A DNA stretch of 64,000 nucleotides, taken from contig JANNWG010000017.1 of assembly GCA_031414695.1 (NCBI GenBank), positions 56,877-120,876 on the forward strand, read 5' to 3'. This DNA is from UKL13-2 sp031414695. Lineage in GTDB: Bacteria > Pseudomonadota > Gammaproteobacteria > Burkholderiales > Usitatibacteraceae. This document shows positions 1 to 8,285 of the stretch, piece after piece; the stretch's first letter is position 1; each line of letters opens with the position of its first letter. The notes below the pieces were generated by a model that made no database searches, was not told where the DNA came from, and was given only the letters and a program-made list of their open reading frames with translations. A program made the translations under genes and the position numbers.

Positions 1-278
1 GGAAGCGCGCCAAGAAGAAAGCCTGCAAGACCAACTGATGATCTGTTTTCTCGCCCAAGCTTACGAAGTATGAAAAATGTTGGGAGACCGACGAGTAGGA
101 GCACAGCTGCCGCTACTGCGATCACAGCCAACACCATGAAACCCAAGCCGTAGATAGGGTTTGTTGAACCAATCAAATCTGGTGCAAAGCGGATAGCCAA
201 CACCACAGGTTGTACTAATACCGCTGCGACGGCGGCAACCCAAGTTCTCTTGAGCCCAAAAGATGTTTTATTTTGCAT
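1..278 (-). CDS. Partial small membrane protein, 3' end off the window
   Basis: An open frame on the minus strand starts at an ATG at 278-276 and runs off the left edge, giving 92 codons without a stop. The product begins MQNKTSFGLKRTWVAA and has two strongly hydrophobic stretches: residues about 13-28, and about 49-70 with the run MVLAVIAVAAAVLLLVGL. It looks like an integral membrane protein with a positively charged N-terminus. There is no clear Shine-Dalgarno before the ATG. I do not recognise the family. The hydrophobic pattern and lack of stops make it a better candidate than the shorter ORFs in other frames here. Confidence 0.5.
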   Translation of the reverse strand, partial: MQNKTSFGLKRTWVAAVAAVLVQPVVLAIRFAPDLIGSTNPIYGLGFMVLAVIAVAAAVLLLVGLPTFFILRKLGRENRSSVGLAGFLLGAL

Positions 279-321
279 AACCGCAATATAACTGTTATCC
301 CAGCAATTGGATATAACAGCG

Positions 322-360
322 AAAAATGTCTCAAAAAGCCCGCCAATATTAGAGTTTCGC
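322..360. repeat. Half copy of the dispersed ~60-bp intergenic palindrome
   Basis: The sequence AAAGCCCGCCAATATTAGAG matches the right arm of the palindrome family seen after several genes in this window (for example at 4441-4505). Only one arm is obvious here. It lies in the 228-bp space between the divergent membrane-protein gene and the M13 peptidase gene. Nothing else recognisable was seen in that space. Confidence 0.5.
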
Positions 361-506
361 AATTTAGCGATATGTAAAATGCGTATAACAGCCGAATAAA
401 AAGGAGCAGTACCGTAACGCTTTTCGCCGTCACATTTCGCGACAACCCCACGCTCGTAGAATCGTACAATATCGACTGTTCTTTTACCTACACCGACACC
501 CACATC

Positions 507-2546
507 ATGCCAACTTTGAAAAAACTATCCCAAGCCATTGCAATGCTGTGTACTGTTACGGCAATAACGCCATCCATCACGACTGCCGCAACATCTTCCG
601 CCCTCACCGACAAACCCGGCATCGACACCGCCTTTTTCGATAAATCCGCCTTACCCTGCACCGACTTTTATCGCTACGCCATCGGTCAGTGGCAGGATAA
701 AAGCCCGGTGCCCGCAGATCGTGCGCGTTGGGGTGCGTTTGATGAGATTGAGGCGCGTAATCGTTTGGTGATGTTGGATGTGTTGAAGGCGGCGGCGAAA
801 TCTAGCGCTAAAGCGAATACGGTGCAGCGTCAAGTTGGTGATTTTTATATCAGCGGAATGTCTTCGCAGAATAAAGAAGCGGCTTTAAATCGTGCAACTG
901 ATATTGCCCGCACGCCGCAATACGCTAAGAGTTTGGCCGATGCAGTTGGTTTGTTGCATCGTCGAGGCACGCCAGCGGGTTTTAGCTTTGCGGTGCGGCA
1001 AGATCAGCGTGATTCGACACGTTATATCGCGCAGATTTTCCAAGGCGGGCTGGGCTTGCCGGAGCGTGAATACTATTTTGCGAAGGACGAACGCGCAACC
1101 AAACAACGTTCCATGTATGTCGCCCATATCGCGGCGATGTTGCAGTTGGCGGGCGCGGCAGATGCAACGGAACAAAGTGCCAACATCATGGCGCTCGAAA
1201 CAAAATTAGCCGAAGCCGCGATGACGCGTATTGAAGCGCGCGACCCTGATAAAACTTATAACTTAATGACCTTGGCACAATTGCAAGCGCACGCACCAGA
1301 ATTTGATTGGACGACGTTCTTTAATGTCGTCGGTGCTGCAAATGTGGGCGACATCAACGTCGGTCAACCCAATTTCTTCAAAGCATTCGCCACGCTCGCT
1401 GCGACCACGCCAAAAGCGACATGGGATGCTTACACGCGTTGGCATACGCTACGCACGCTCGCGCCACACATGGGCGAGCCATTCGAGAAAGAAAATTTCG
1501 CGTTTTTCGGCAAAGAATTGACCGGCGTGGAAGAAATGGAATCACGCGAAAAGCGCGTCGTCGCCACGATTGATCGGACGATGGGCGAAGCGCTTGGTCA
1601 GCTTTATGTCGCTAAAGCATTTCCGCCTGCGTCAAAAGCAAAGGCGCTGGATTTAGTGGCGAATGTTCGCGCCGCATTGCGTGAGCGCATCGCCATTCTT
1701 GATTGGATGAGTGCCGAAACTAAACGCGAAGCCACCACCAAGCTCGATGCGATGGTGGTGAAAATTGGCTATCCTGATAAGTGGAAAGACTATTCAAATG
1801 TCGCCATCAAACGCGATGATTATTTGGGCAATGTGATTCGTGCAACGGAAGCGGAATTTCAACGCCAAGTCGCAAGATTAGGTAAGCCAATTGAGCGGGG
1901 TGCATGGGGCATGTCGCCGCCGACGGTGAATGCGTATTACAGCTCAGGGCTCAACGAAATTGTGTTTCCGGCGGGCATTTTGCAGTCACCATTTTTTGAT
2001 GCGAAGGCAGATGACGCCTCGAACTATGGCGGCATCGGCATGGTGATTGGCCATGAATTGACGCACGGCTTTGATGACCGTGGTCGCAAATTTGACGCCA
2101 AAGGCAATCGTCGCGATTGGTGGACAGCCGAAGACGCTGCACGCTACACCGCCAAGGCCGACGCCATTGCCAAACAGTACGATGCTTATGCGCCACTGCC
2201 TAATATGAACATCAACGGCAAATTTACATTAGGTGAAAACATCGCCGATTTTGGTGGGCTGCGCGTGGCGTATTTGGGTTTGCAAAAAGCGGCAGTCAAT
2301 GGCGCAACCAAAACCATTGATGGCAAAACTGCATCACAACGGTTTTTTATCAACTACACGCAGTCATGGCGGCAAAATATTCGTGAGGCAGAATTGCGCC
2401 GCCGCTTACTAACCGATTCACACTCGCCCGCGCGCTTTCGTGTGTTGGGGCCGTTGGGGAATTTGGCGGAATTTGGCAAGGCATTTGGTTGTAAGGCGGG
2501 GGATGCGATGATTCGGGCGGAGACGGAGCAGATTACGATTTGGTAA
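507..2546 (+). CDS. M13 family metallopeptidase (neprilysin/PepO-like), exported
   Basis: Zinc metallopeptidase of the M13 (neprilysin) family, which cleaves peptides outside the cytoplasm. The 679-residue length fits the family. A signal peptide is likely at residues 1-28 (basic start, hydrophobic run, cut after TTAA). The zinc motif HELTH is at residues 516-520 and the third ligand is in GENIADFGG (E577). The family-typical NAYY and the C-terminal CKAGDAM near the end are present. No Shine-Dalgarno is visible before the ATG. The last ~80 residues recur as a diverged scrap at 4199-4438, so a second M13 gene once lay next to it. A palindromic repeat follows the stop within a few bases. Confidence 0.93.
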   Translation: MPTLKKLSQAIAMLCTVTAITPSITTAATSSALTDKPGIDTAFFDKSALPCTDFYRYAIGQWQDKSPVPADRARWGAFDEIEARNRLVMLDVLKAAAKSSAKANTVQRQVGDFYISGMSSQNKEAALNRATDIARTPQYAKSLADAVGLLHRRGTPAGFSFAVRQDQRDSTRYIAQIFQGGLGLPEREYYFAKDERATKQRSMYVAHIAAMLQLAGAADATEQSANIMALETKLAEAAMTRIEARDPDKTYNLMTLAQLQAHAPEFDWTTFFNVVGAANVGDINVGQPNFFKAFATLAATTPKATWDAYTRWHTLRTLAPHMGEPFEKENFAFFGKELTGVEEMESREKRVVATIDRTMGEALGQLYVAKAFPPASKAKALDLVANVRAALRERIAILDWMSAETKREATTKLDAMVVKIGYPDKWKDYSNVAIKRDDYLGNVIRATEAEFQRQVARLGKPIERGAWGMSPPTVNAYYSSGLNEIVFPAGILQSPFFDAKADDASNYGGIGMVIGHELTHGFDDRGRKFDAKGNRRDWWTAEDAARYTAKADAIAKQYDAYAPLPNMNINGKFTLGENIADFGGLRVAYLGLQKAAVNGATKTIDGKTASQRFFINYTQSWRQNIREAELRRRLLTDSHSPARFRVLGPLGNLAEFGKAFGCKAGDAMIRAETEQITIW

Positions 2547-2550
2547 ACAC

Positions 2551-2605
2551 TAGCATTGGCGGGTATTTGGGGACAACTGTGCTTGCAAATGCCCGCCGAG
2601 ATTGA
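2551..2605. repeat. Dispersed palindrome copy after the M13 peptidase gene
   Basis: Arms TAGCATTGGCGGGTATTT (2551-2568) and AAATGCCCGCCGAGATTGA (2587-2605) can pair into a hairpin with a loop of about 18 bases. It begins four bases after the peptidase stop codon and could act as a transcription end or mRNA-stabilising stem. There is no T-tract, so it is not a classical terminator. Confidence 0.7.
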
Positions 2606-2690
2606 TTTTCGTACTTTTTTACTGACTCCGTGCAGCTACTTTATGAACTACAACCTACCTCTACTAATATTAAAAGCTCTAACGAACCCG

Positions 2691-4076
2691 TTATTTTGTA
2701 TCTCTTCGCACAAATGCTTTTAGCTCGTCACGAGCGATACGAACCAACGAGTCCTTAGACACATCAACCGGATTGTATAAAAGATCCTCTAGATGACGAT
2801 CAGCTCCAAAACTATCGGCGGCAATATCTGGTTCGACACCGTTACCATGTATTTTTTTACCTGCTGGCGTATAAAGAAAACCTGTTGGCATTTGCAATGT
2901 ATGTTGAAAATCGATTGGCACAAGTGTATTGATGTAGCCTAGTCCCATTGTGCGTGTACCAATCAATTTTGCACCGCGCTCTTCTCTCATTACCGCTGCA
3001 ATTAATTCTGCGCCTGCTGCGGTCGATGACGAGATCAAGACTGTTATCGGTATTTCTTTAAAAATCAACGGTATCTTACCAACAGGGTCTGCAATCTGGC
3101 TGCGACTAGATCGTACTTGTCGTGTGTTTCGTAACTGCGCATTTGCTTCAGCCGCACGACCTTCGGTAACGAGAACTAATTTCTCCTCAGGCAGAAAAAT
3201 CCCTGCTAAAGCAACTGTTGATCTTAGTTCTCCACCTTCACACCAACGTAAATCAAGAATCACCCCCCTTGGCGGTCGTGTCATTTTTGCAGTCAGCATT
3301 TTCAATTCCAACGCAATAGCCTCAACGCTGCTTGGGTAATATCTAAATCCGCAGTTGACGTACAAAAAATCATCATCTATGTGCTCAACTTTAGCTCTAC
3401 TGGGAATGTTTATGACCTCTCGCGGAATAACATTATGGATAGGTGACCTATCCTCAGCTCGCTGAATGACTAGTGCCACGCTGCTTGGCAACTCACCGCG
3501 GAGACGCATAATTGCTTCCTTCAAATCAAGCCCGCGAACAGTTTGATTATCAATCGTCAACAATACGTCACCACGTCGTAATCCTGCTTTAGCTGCTGGC
3601 GTATCTTTCAAAACCCCCGCAATGATAATGTCGGCACCTTGCTTTTGTAGTGAAAGCCCAATGGCGCCCATTTTTTTTCCATCACTGTTATTTGAAAAGG
3701 CATCCAGCGATTCAGATCCATGTAGCACACCTCTCAATTCAGCAACTTCAATAGCAGCTCGTACACAACCAACCGCCTTGGCCTTACTATCTCCAATAAG
3801 TGCCATTGCTTTAGCTAGGTGCTCAACTGAAGTTGTCTGCCCTAAATTTACAGTGGATACCCCAAGGAAAGTTGTACAGCGTCTAAGCATTTCTAATTCA
3901 TCAATTTCTGACAGATGCATTGCTTTAACGGATTCAAAGGCTTTGCGTACAAAGGCTTGCGAATCGAGCGCGATAGGCCTTATGTGCTGTGGAGCGGCAC
4001 ACCCCGATAATGCTGCCAATAAGATCAACACAAACACAACACACCGTTGCCAAGCCTCTTCTTCTTTAATTTTCAT
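2691..4076 (-). CDS. S41-like (C-terminal processing protease) lipoprotein with PDZ domain, catalytic lysine not seen
   Basis: The 461-residue protein has a lipoprotein signal ending LLAALSGC (Cys at about 26), so it is probably anchored to a membrane facing the periplasm. A PDZ domain lies around residues 130-205 (GADIIIAGVLKDTPAAKAGLRRGD). A C-terminal S41 peptidase fold follows, with the LDLRWCEGG strand and the serine region ISSSTAAGAE. In S41 proteases the catalytic lysine usually sits in a GxxTFGKG motif; here the equivalent reads GTRTMGLGY, with leucine in its place. The enzyme may therefore be inactive or use another mechanism. The gene lies between the intact M13 gene and a scrap of a second one, on the opposite strand. 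Confidence 0.75.
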   Translation of the reverse strand: MKIKEEEAWQRCVVFVLILLAALSGCAAPQHIRPIALDSQAFVRKAFESVKAMHLSEIDELEMLRRCTTFLGVSTVNLGQTTSVEHLAKAMALIGDSKAKAVGCVRAAIEVAELRGVLHGSESLDAFSNNSDGKKMGAIGLSLQKQGADIIIAGVLKDTPAAKAGLRRGDVLLTIDNQTVRGLDLKEAIMRLRGELPSSVALVIQRAEDRSPIHNVIPREVINIPSRAKVEHIDDDFLYVNCGFRYYPSSVEAIALELKMLTAKMTRPPRGVILDLRWCEGGELRSTVALAGIFLPEEKLVLVTEGRAAEANAQLRNTRQVRSSRSQIADPVGKIPLIFKEIPITVLISSSTAAGAELIAAVMREERGAKLIGTRTMGLGYINTLVPIDFQHTLQMPTGFLYTPAGKKIHGNGVEPDIAADSFGADRHLEDLLYNPVDVSKDSLVRIARDELKAFVRRDTK

Positions 4077-4198
4077 TTCATATCACCCAAAATTACACAA
4101 TATCGTAGGTTCACTTTCTAGACTATTTATGTCAAGCAATTAAATATAGCGTCTAGCGAAAGTGCCGTGCCATATTGAAGATTGAGGCCATTTCACAT

Positions 4199-4438
4199 AC
4201 CAAAACCATTGATGGCAAAACATCTTCGCAGCGTTTCTTCACCATCTACGCCCAATCGTGGCGGCAAAATATTCGCGAGGCCGAGCTACGCCGCCGCTTA
4301 TTAACTGACTCACATTCGCCTGCACGTTTTCGGGTGTTAGGACCGTTGGGTAATCTTGCTGAGTTTGGTAAAGCCTTTGCCTGTAAGCGAGACGATGCCA
4401 TGCTGCGGCCAGAGGCAGAGCAAGTCACAATTTGGTAA
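4199..4438 (+). pseudogene. C-terminal remnant of a second M13 metallopeptidase
   Basis: About 80 codons match the C-terminus of the M13 gene at 507-2546, from TKTIDGKT to the shared end QITIW/QVTIW, with many synonymous differences. The zinc motif and everything before it are missing. An ATG at 4175 opens the frame but adds only unrelated residues. The sequence diverged enough to represent an old paralogue rather than a recent copy. Like the intact gene it is followed at once by a copy of the dispersed palindrome, which suggests the duplicated block included that repeat. It is unlikely to make a functional enzyme. Confidence 0.8.
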
Positions 4439-4440
4439 AA

Positions 4441-4505
4441 GCCCAATATTGGCGGGCATTTTGGAGCAATTTTGCTCGCAAATGCACGTCAATATTAGAG
4501 TTTGC
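4441..4505. repeat. Dispersed palindrome copy, near-complete
   Basis: The left arm CCCAATATTGGCGGGCATTTT and the right arm AAATGCACGTCAATATTAG flank a short loop that itself contains GAGCAATTTTGCTC. This is the copy closest to an ideal palindrome and a good reference for the family. It immediately follows the M13 remnant. Confidence 0.7.
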
Positions 4506-4612
4506 ATTTCCATATTGCCGTGTAATCTATCGCCAATACGCACATCCAACGTTGCGCTAGTCACGTAAAGACAAGTTGACTGTACACACCCATCAACTTA
4601 AGGAGTCAGGCG

Positions 4613-5404
4613 ATGCGAGCCGACTGCGTAAATCCGTTTGCTGCTTTATTTTCCACCACATCAATTGAGCCAGACATGCGCGGCTTTATGCGAGCACGTG
4701 CGACCAATGCTAGTGGTGTCAGTAACGCTTCCATGCCAAAATCTAGCATCCGTGTGAATCGTGCAAGATCGATGAATAAAAGCCAGAAGACAGTAAAACC
4801 GTTAGTAGAAATAGAAATGCTGATTGATGACGCTATCGTTGCAGATGCCGCATTACGCGCCTTGGTTGATGATATTGCCAGTGACAATGAAGCTTCACTT
4901 GAGGCGTTTTACGATGCCACGGTAAGCCGTGTTTATGGTGTGGCAATACGCATCGTGCGTACGCCAGAATTAGCGGAAGAAGTGATTTCAGATGTCTATA
5001 TGCAAGTCTGGCGTGATGCTGGGCGCTATGATCAAACACGTGGTCGTGTGCTGGGTTGGCTACTCATCATCGCTCGCACCCGCTCGCTTGATTTATTGCG
5101 TAAAAAAGATGAAGCCTTTAGCCATCCAAACCCACATGAATTAGTACATGAGCCTGAATCACAGCGCGATAACCCGGAAGATTTATTAGACGCCGCGCAA
5201 ACCAATAGCAAGCTCTATCAAGCACTCGGCACTCTTTCGCCACTGCAGCGCCAATTGCTCTCGTTAGCATTTTTTCGTGGCCTCACCCACGCCGAGATTG
5301 TTGAGCACACCGCATTGCCACTGGGCAGTGTAAAAACGCATATTCGCCGCGCCTTGCTTATTTTGCGAGACGAGCTTGGTGAAGCGCTACCCAATATTAG
5401 ATGA
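4613..5404 (+). CDS. ECF-type RNA polymerase sigma factor
   Basis: Alternative sigma factor that directs RNA polymerase to a stress regulon. Region 2 lies around residues 95-160 (EAFYDATVSRVYGVAIRIV, then AEEVISDVYMQVWRDAGRYD). Region 4 is at about 205-255, with the helix-turn-helix LTHAEIVEHTALPLGSVKTHIRRAL. The 263-residue protein has an unusual N-terminal extension of about 85 residues before region 2. The start at 4613 is supported by AAGGAGT eight bases upstream; an internal start near MNKSQK or MLIDD would give a more usual length. The stop overlaps the next gene's start (ATGA), so the two are translationally coupled. The partner is a cupin protein resembling ChrR, which points to an RpoE/ChrR-type regulon such as singlet-oxygen response. 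Confidence 0.88.
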   Translation: MRADCVNPFAALFSTTSIEPDMRGFMRARATNASGVSNASMPKSSIRVNRARSMNKSQKTVKPLVEIEMLIDDAIVADAALRALVDDIASDNEASLEAFYDATVSRVYGVAIRIVRTPELAEEVISDVYMQVWRDAGRYDQTRGRVLGWLLIIARTRSLDLLRKKDEAFSHPNPHELVHEPESQRDNPEDLLDAAQTNSKLYQALGTLSPLQRQLLSLAFFRGLTHAEIVEHTALPLGSVKTHIRRALLILRDELGEALPNIR

Positions 5405-5931
5405 TGGTAATAACAGAAAGCAATAAGATGAAAAGAACAGCCAACACGATCGAAACTTCACTTGCACCAATCATGGCGCAAATTTTGGTTTCACTTGAAC
5501 CCATCGCCCCCAGCCCTGCACTTGCGCGCGCGATCAAAACTGACATCATGCAAAAAGTGGCTGACACCAAACGCACCATAGAGCCTACCATTGTGCGAAA
5601 TGCGCTAAACGCCGATGCCAACTGGATTCGCGTTACGTCTCGCATCGACTGCCAAGTTTTATTTGATAACGGCCTAACTAGCGCGCATCTAGTGCGCTTT
5701 GCCGCCGGCGGTGTATCACCTGGCCATCGTCATGAACACGACGAAGCCGCGATGGTCATGCAGGGCTGGTGCATGGTGGGTGATTTGCGACTCGATATGG
5801 GCGACTATCACATGGTGCCTGCGGGCGCTTCGCACGGCGATATTGTTAGCCCTGAAGGTTGTGTACTGTTTTTGCATGGGCCCAGCTACGTACCTAAATC
5901 GCAAAATCAAGGCGCTTCGATACGCGCGTAA
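5401..5931 (+). CDS. Cupin-domain anti-sigma factor, ChrR-like, lacking the zinc-binding N-terminal motif
   Basis: This 176-residue protein follows the ECF sigma gene with a 4-base overlap, so it is most likely its regulator. A cupin fold occupies roughly residues 85-165. The metal-binding motif is in PGHRHEHDEA and the second histidine in GASHGD. ChrR proteins carry an N-terminal anti-sigma domain with an HxxxCxxC zinc site; the first 80 residues here contain no cysteine in such an arrangement, only a short helical region. It may hold the sigma factor without zinc, or act only as a small-molecule sensor. Confidence 0.75.
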   Translation: MMVITESNKMKRTANTIETSLAPIMAQILVSLEPIAPSPALARAIKTDIMQKVADTKRTIEPTIVRNALNADANWIRVTSRIDCQVLFDNGLTSAHLVRFAAGGVSPGHRHEHDEAAMVMQGWCMVGDLRLDMGDYHMVPAGASHGDIVSPEGCVLFLHGPSYVPKSQNQGASIRA

Positions 5932-5940
5932 TTGCGTGAC

Positions 5941-6063
5941 AACTTCTCATAACCCGGCGTTCGTGCTGAGGTATCGAAGCACACATTTTTAAGTGCTTGA
6001 TTTATAGGGCTTGAACAACCCTTCGATACCTCAGGGCGAACGGAATTTGAGGTTATGAGAATT
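5941..6063. repeat. Long inverted repeat after the anti-sigma gene
   Basis: The left arm contains CTTCTCATAACC and GCTGAGGTATCGAAG. The right arm holds their complements, CTTCGATACCTCAG and GGTTATGAGAA. The arms are about 40 bases each around a spacer of about 38. It could form a large cruciform or RNA stem between the convergent anti-sigma and rlmL genes. The motif GAGGTATCGA resembles widespread intergenic repeats of proteobacteria and recurs in part near 59971 (GAGGTATTCGATGGA). Confidence 0.7.
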
Positions 6064-6077
6064 TTCCGCATGACAAA

Positions 6078-6139
6078 CCCTAATATCGACGGACGCCCCC
6101 AAGCATAACTTTGCCAAGACGCCCGCCAATAAACGACTT
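6078..6139. repeat. Dispersed palindrome copy before the end of rlmL
   Basis: CCTAATATCGACGGACGCCC and the later ACGCCCGCCAATAAACGA are the two arms. It lies directly downstream of rlmL (minus strand), again next to a gene end. Confidence 0.65.
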
Positions 6140-6146
6140 TAACAAT

Positions 6147-7346
6147 TTATTGCGGCGTGACTTCTTTACGGTTGCTGCCTGCAATGATTTTGTATTCGTA
6201 GAGTCGGCATTCGATCTTGCCGTTAAACAGTGGCGTTTTGCGGCTGGTACTGAGGCGGATTCCTTTGGGCAAGGTGGTGTCGCCAGAGAAAAAATAGGCG
6301 CGCCAACCGGCGAATTTTTGCTTGAGTAAGTCACCTAGCTTGGGATACAACTCACCTAATTCGGTTTCATCGCCGATGCGTTCGCCATACGGCGGATTGG
6401 TGATGAGCACGCCGCTATCACTCGGTGCCGAGACTTCTAAAATATTGGCTTGCTTGAGTTGCACGCAATCGCCCAAGCCATTCGCCACTAAATTTTCGCG
6501 CGCAAATTTGAGCTGATCGCCGAACATATCCGAGCCAAAAATATGCGAAATCGTTTTGGGTTTTTCTTGTGCCTTGGCATTGTCAACGAGCTTTCGCCAA
6601 AGGGTTGCATCAAAATTTTTCAGTTTTTGCAACGCATAAGCGCGCACATGGCCACCTGATAATCCCGGCGCAATATTGAGCGCTAACTCAGTCGCCTCGA
6701 CCAAAAATGTGCCGCTGCCGCACATTGGGTCATAAAACGATGTATCTGGCTGCCAGCCCGAGAGCGCGATGATGCCTGCTGCGAGATTTTTTTTAAGTGG
6801 CGCTTCGCCAGTGTGGTCGCGTAATCCACGCTTAAATAGCGGTTCGCCAGATAAATCAATATAGAGCGTACATTCGGTCGGGTTGAGGAAAGCGTGCACG
6901 CGCACATCAGGCTCGCGCACGGCCACCGATGGCCGCTCGTTCATGACCTCACGAAATTTATCGGCTATCGCGTCTTTAATGCGAAGTGTTACAAAATCTA
7001 AACTCTTCACGGGTGAGCGTTGCGCGTTGATTTCCACCTTGATGGTACGCTCAACCGTAAACCATGATGTCCACGCTAAGAGTAATGCCGCTTCGTAAAT
7101 ATCGTGTTCATTACCGTATTCAAAATGCGCCACACGCCACAACACACGGGTGGCAATGCGGGAATGCAAATTCACTTTGTAGGCACATTCCCAATCACCT
7201 GAAAATGACACCCCCGCATCTGCGGGCTTGATGTCAATCGCGCCACAATGGGCTAATTCGTCAGCGAGGACATTCGCTAAACCGCGTGGGCAGGGCGTAA
7301 AAAAATTTTCCAAAATTCGCCGATCAGAAAGGTTTGACGATGACAA
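6147..7346 (-). CDS. rlmL: THUMP-domain 23S rRNA guanine-N2 methyltransferase (RlmL-type)
   Basis: Methylates a guanine of 23S rRNA with S-adenosylmethionine (E. coli RlmL modifies G2445). The 399-residue protein has an N-terminal ferredoxin-like/THUMP region (about 15-160). A Rossmann methyltransferase domain follows, with DPMCGSGTFLVEA near residue 215 as the SAM loop and the catalytic NPPYGERIG near 315. It lacks the C-terminal RlmK domain of the E. coli fusion, as is usual in betaproteobacteria. Its start overlaps hemJ by 23 bases; a slightly later start would remove part of the overlap. It is the last gene of the kdsD-kdsC-hemJ-rlmL run. Confidence 0.88.
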   Translation of the reverse strand: MSSSNLSDRRILENFFTPCPRGLANVLADELAHCGAIDIKPADAGVSFSGDWECAYKVNLHSRIATRVLWRVAHFEYGNEHDIYEAALLLAWTSWFTVERTIKVEINAQRSPVKSLDFVTLRIKDAIADKFREVMNERPSVAVREPDVRVHAFLNPTECTLYIDLSGEPLFKRGLRDHTGEAPLKKNLAAGIIALSGWQPDTSFYDPMCGSGTFLVEATELALNIAPGLSGGHVRAYALQKLKNFDATLWRKLVDNAKAQEKPKTISHIFGSDMFGDQLKFARENLVANGLGDCVQLKQANILEVSAPSDSGVLITNPPYGERIGDETELGELYPKLGDLLKQKFAGWRAYFFSGDTTLPKGIRLSTSRKTPLFNGKIECRLYEYKIIAGSNRKEVTPQ

Positions 7347-7746
7347 GGATGACGATGCCGATTAAAGCGGGCAGTGCAGGTATTTCATTGAGCCAGCGAT
7401 AAAACACATGGCTGTGTTTATTGCGATCGTGCTTGAAATCACGAATCAATTTACCTAAGTAAAAATGATGCGCGACCAATACGGCAACGAGCGCCAGCTT
7501 GGCGTGCATCCAGCCTTGACCAAAGCCGATACGGTATTGACCCCATAGCCATAAACCCAAGACGAGTGTAATCACCATGCACGGCGTCATGATGCCCATG
7601 TAGAGTTTGCGCTCCATAATTTTGAAACGCTCAATCGAGATCGTGTCCGTGGCTTGTGCGTGATAGACAAACAAACGTGGCAAATAAAAAATACCCGCAA
7701 ACCACGCCACCATAAAAATAATGTGAAACGATTTAATCCAAAGCAT
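7324..7746 (-). CDS. hemJ: HemJ-type protoporphyrinogen oxidase, membrane protein
   Basis: This 140-residue membrane protein belongs to the UPF0093/HemJ (CopD-like) family, which oxidises protoporphyrinogen IX to protoporphyrin IX in heme synthesis. About four membrane helices are visible. Family features are the N-terminal WIKSFHIIFMVAWFAGIFYLPRLFVYH, with its conserved histidines, and GWMHAKLALV. A GGGGT Shine-Dalgarno-like stretch precedes the ATG. The gene lies two bases after kdsC and overlaps rlmL, so the four genes are probably one transcript. Confidence 0.9.
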   Translation of the reverse strand: MLWIKSFHIIFMVAWFAGIFYLPRLFVYHAQATDTISIERFKIMERKLYMGIMTPCMVITLVLGLWLWGQYRIGFGQGWMHAKLALVAVLVAHHFYLGKLIRDFKHDRNKHSHVFYRWLNEIPALPALIGIVILVIVKPF

Positions 7747-7748
7747 AG

Positions 7749-8285
7749 CTACCCCAAATAATGATTAAGCGCGGCAGCGTAAGTGCCCTGTGCGCGCATG
7801 ATGGTCTCGCAAAATTCACGCACCGCCCCATGCCCGCCGTATTTTTTTGTCACCATATCGACGCGGCATTTCACGTCGTCTGGCGCGCTTGGCACACTTG
7901 CCGAAAACCCACAATTTAGCAGTATGGGCAAGTCAACAATATCGTCGCCAATAGAGGCTACTTGATGTGTCTCTACCTTTAATTTTTTGCACAGTGTGCT
8001 GTAAGCGGCGGCTTTTTTATCCACACCCATCATGACGTGGACAATACCTAAATCCGCTGCACGTTTGGCGAGTGCCTTTGATGTGCGGCCTGAAATAATC
8101 GCAAGCGTAACGCCACTTGCGGCCAGCATTTTTAAGCCGTGCCCATCTAACGTATTGAAGATTTTTACTTCTTCGCCGGTAGCGCTGTAATGCAAGCTGC
8201 CGTCGGTTAAGACGCCATCGACATCGAAAATAGCTAACGAAATCGGTGCTATTTTTTTTGCGAGCGCTTTTTTGATTTTCATCAC
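7749..8285 (-). CDS. kdsC: 3-deoxy-D-manno-octulosonate 8-phosphate phosphatase
   Basis: HAD-family phosphatase that removes phosphate from Kdo-8-phosphate in lipopolysaccharide core synthesis. The 178-residue length fits. Motif I is FDVDGVLTDG (residues about 20-29), motif II the SGR of LAIISGRTSKA, and the later GDDIVDLPIL supplies the acidic magnesium ligands. The start overlaps kdsD by four bases (ATGA), so kdsD and kdsC are coupled and supply consecutive Kdo pathway steps. Confidence 0.95.
   Translation of the reverse strand: MMKIKKALAKKIAPISLAIFDVDGVLTDGSLHYSATGEEVKIFNTLDGHGLKMLAASGVTLAIISGRTSKALAKRAADLGIVHVMMGVDKKAAAYSTLCKKLKVETHQVASIGDDIVDLPILLNCGFSASVPSAPDDVKCRVDMVTKKYGGHGAVREFCETIMRAQGTYAAALNHYLG

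Noticed and set aside
3622..4143. 173-codon plus-strand ORF
   Set aside because: Antisense to the S41-like gene, which has a lipobox, PDZ and S41 motifs.
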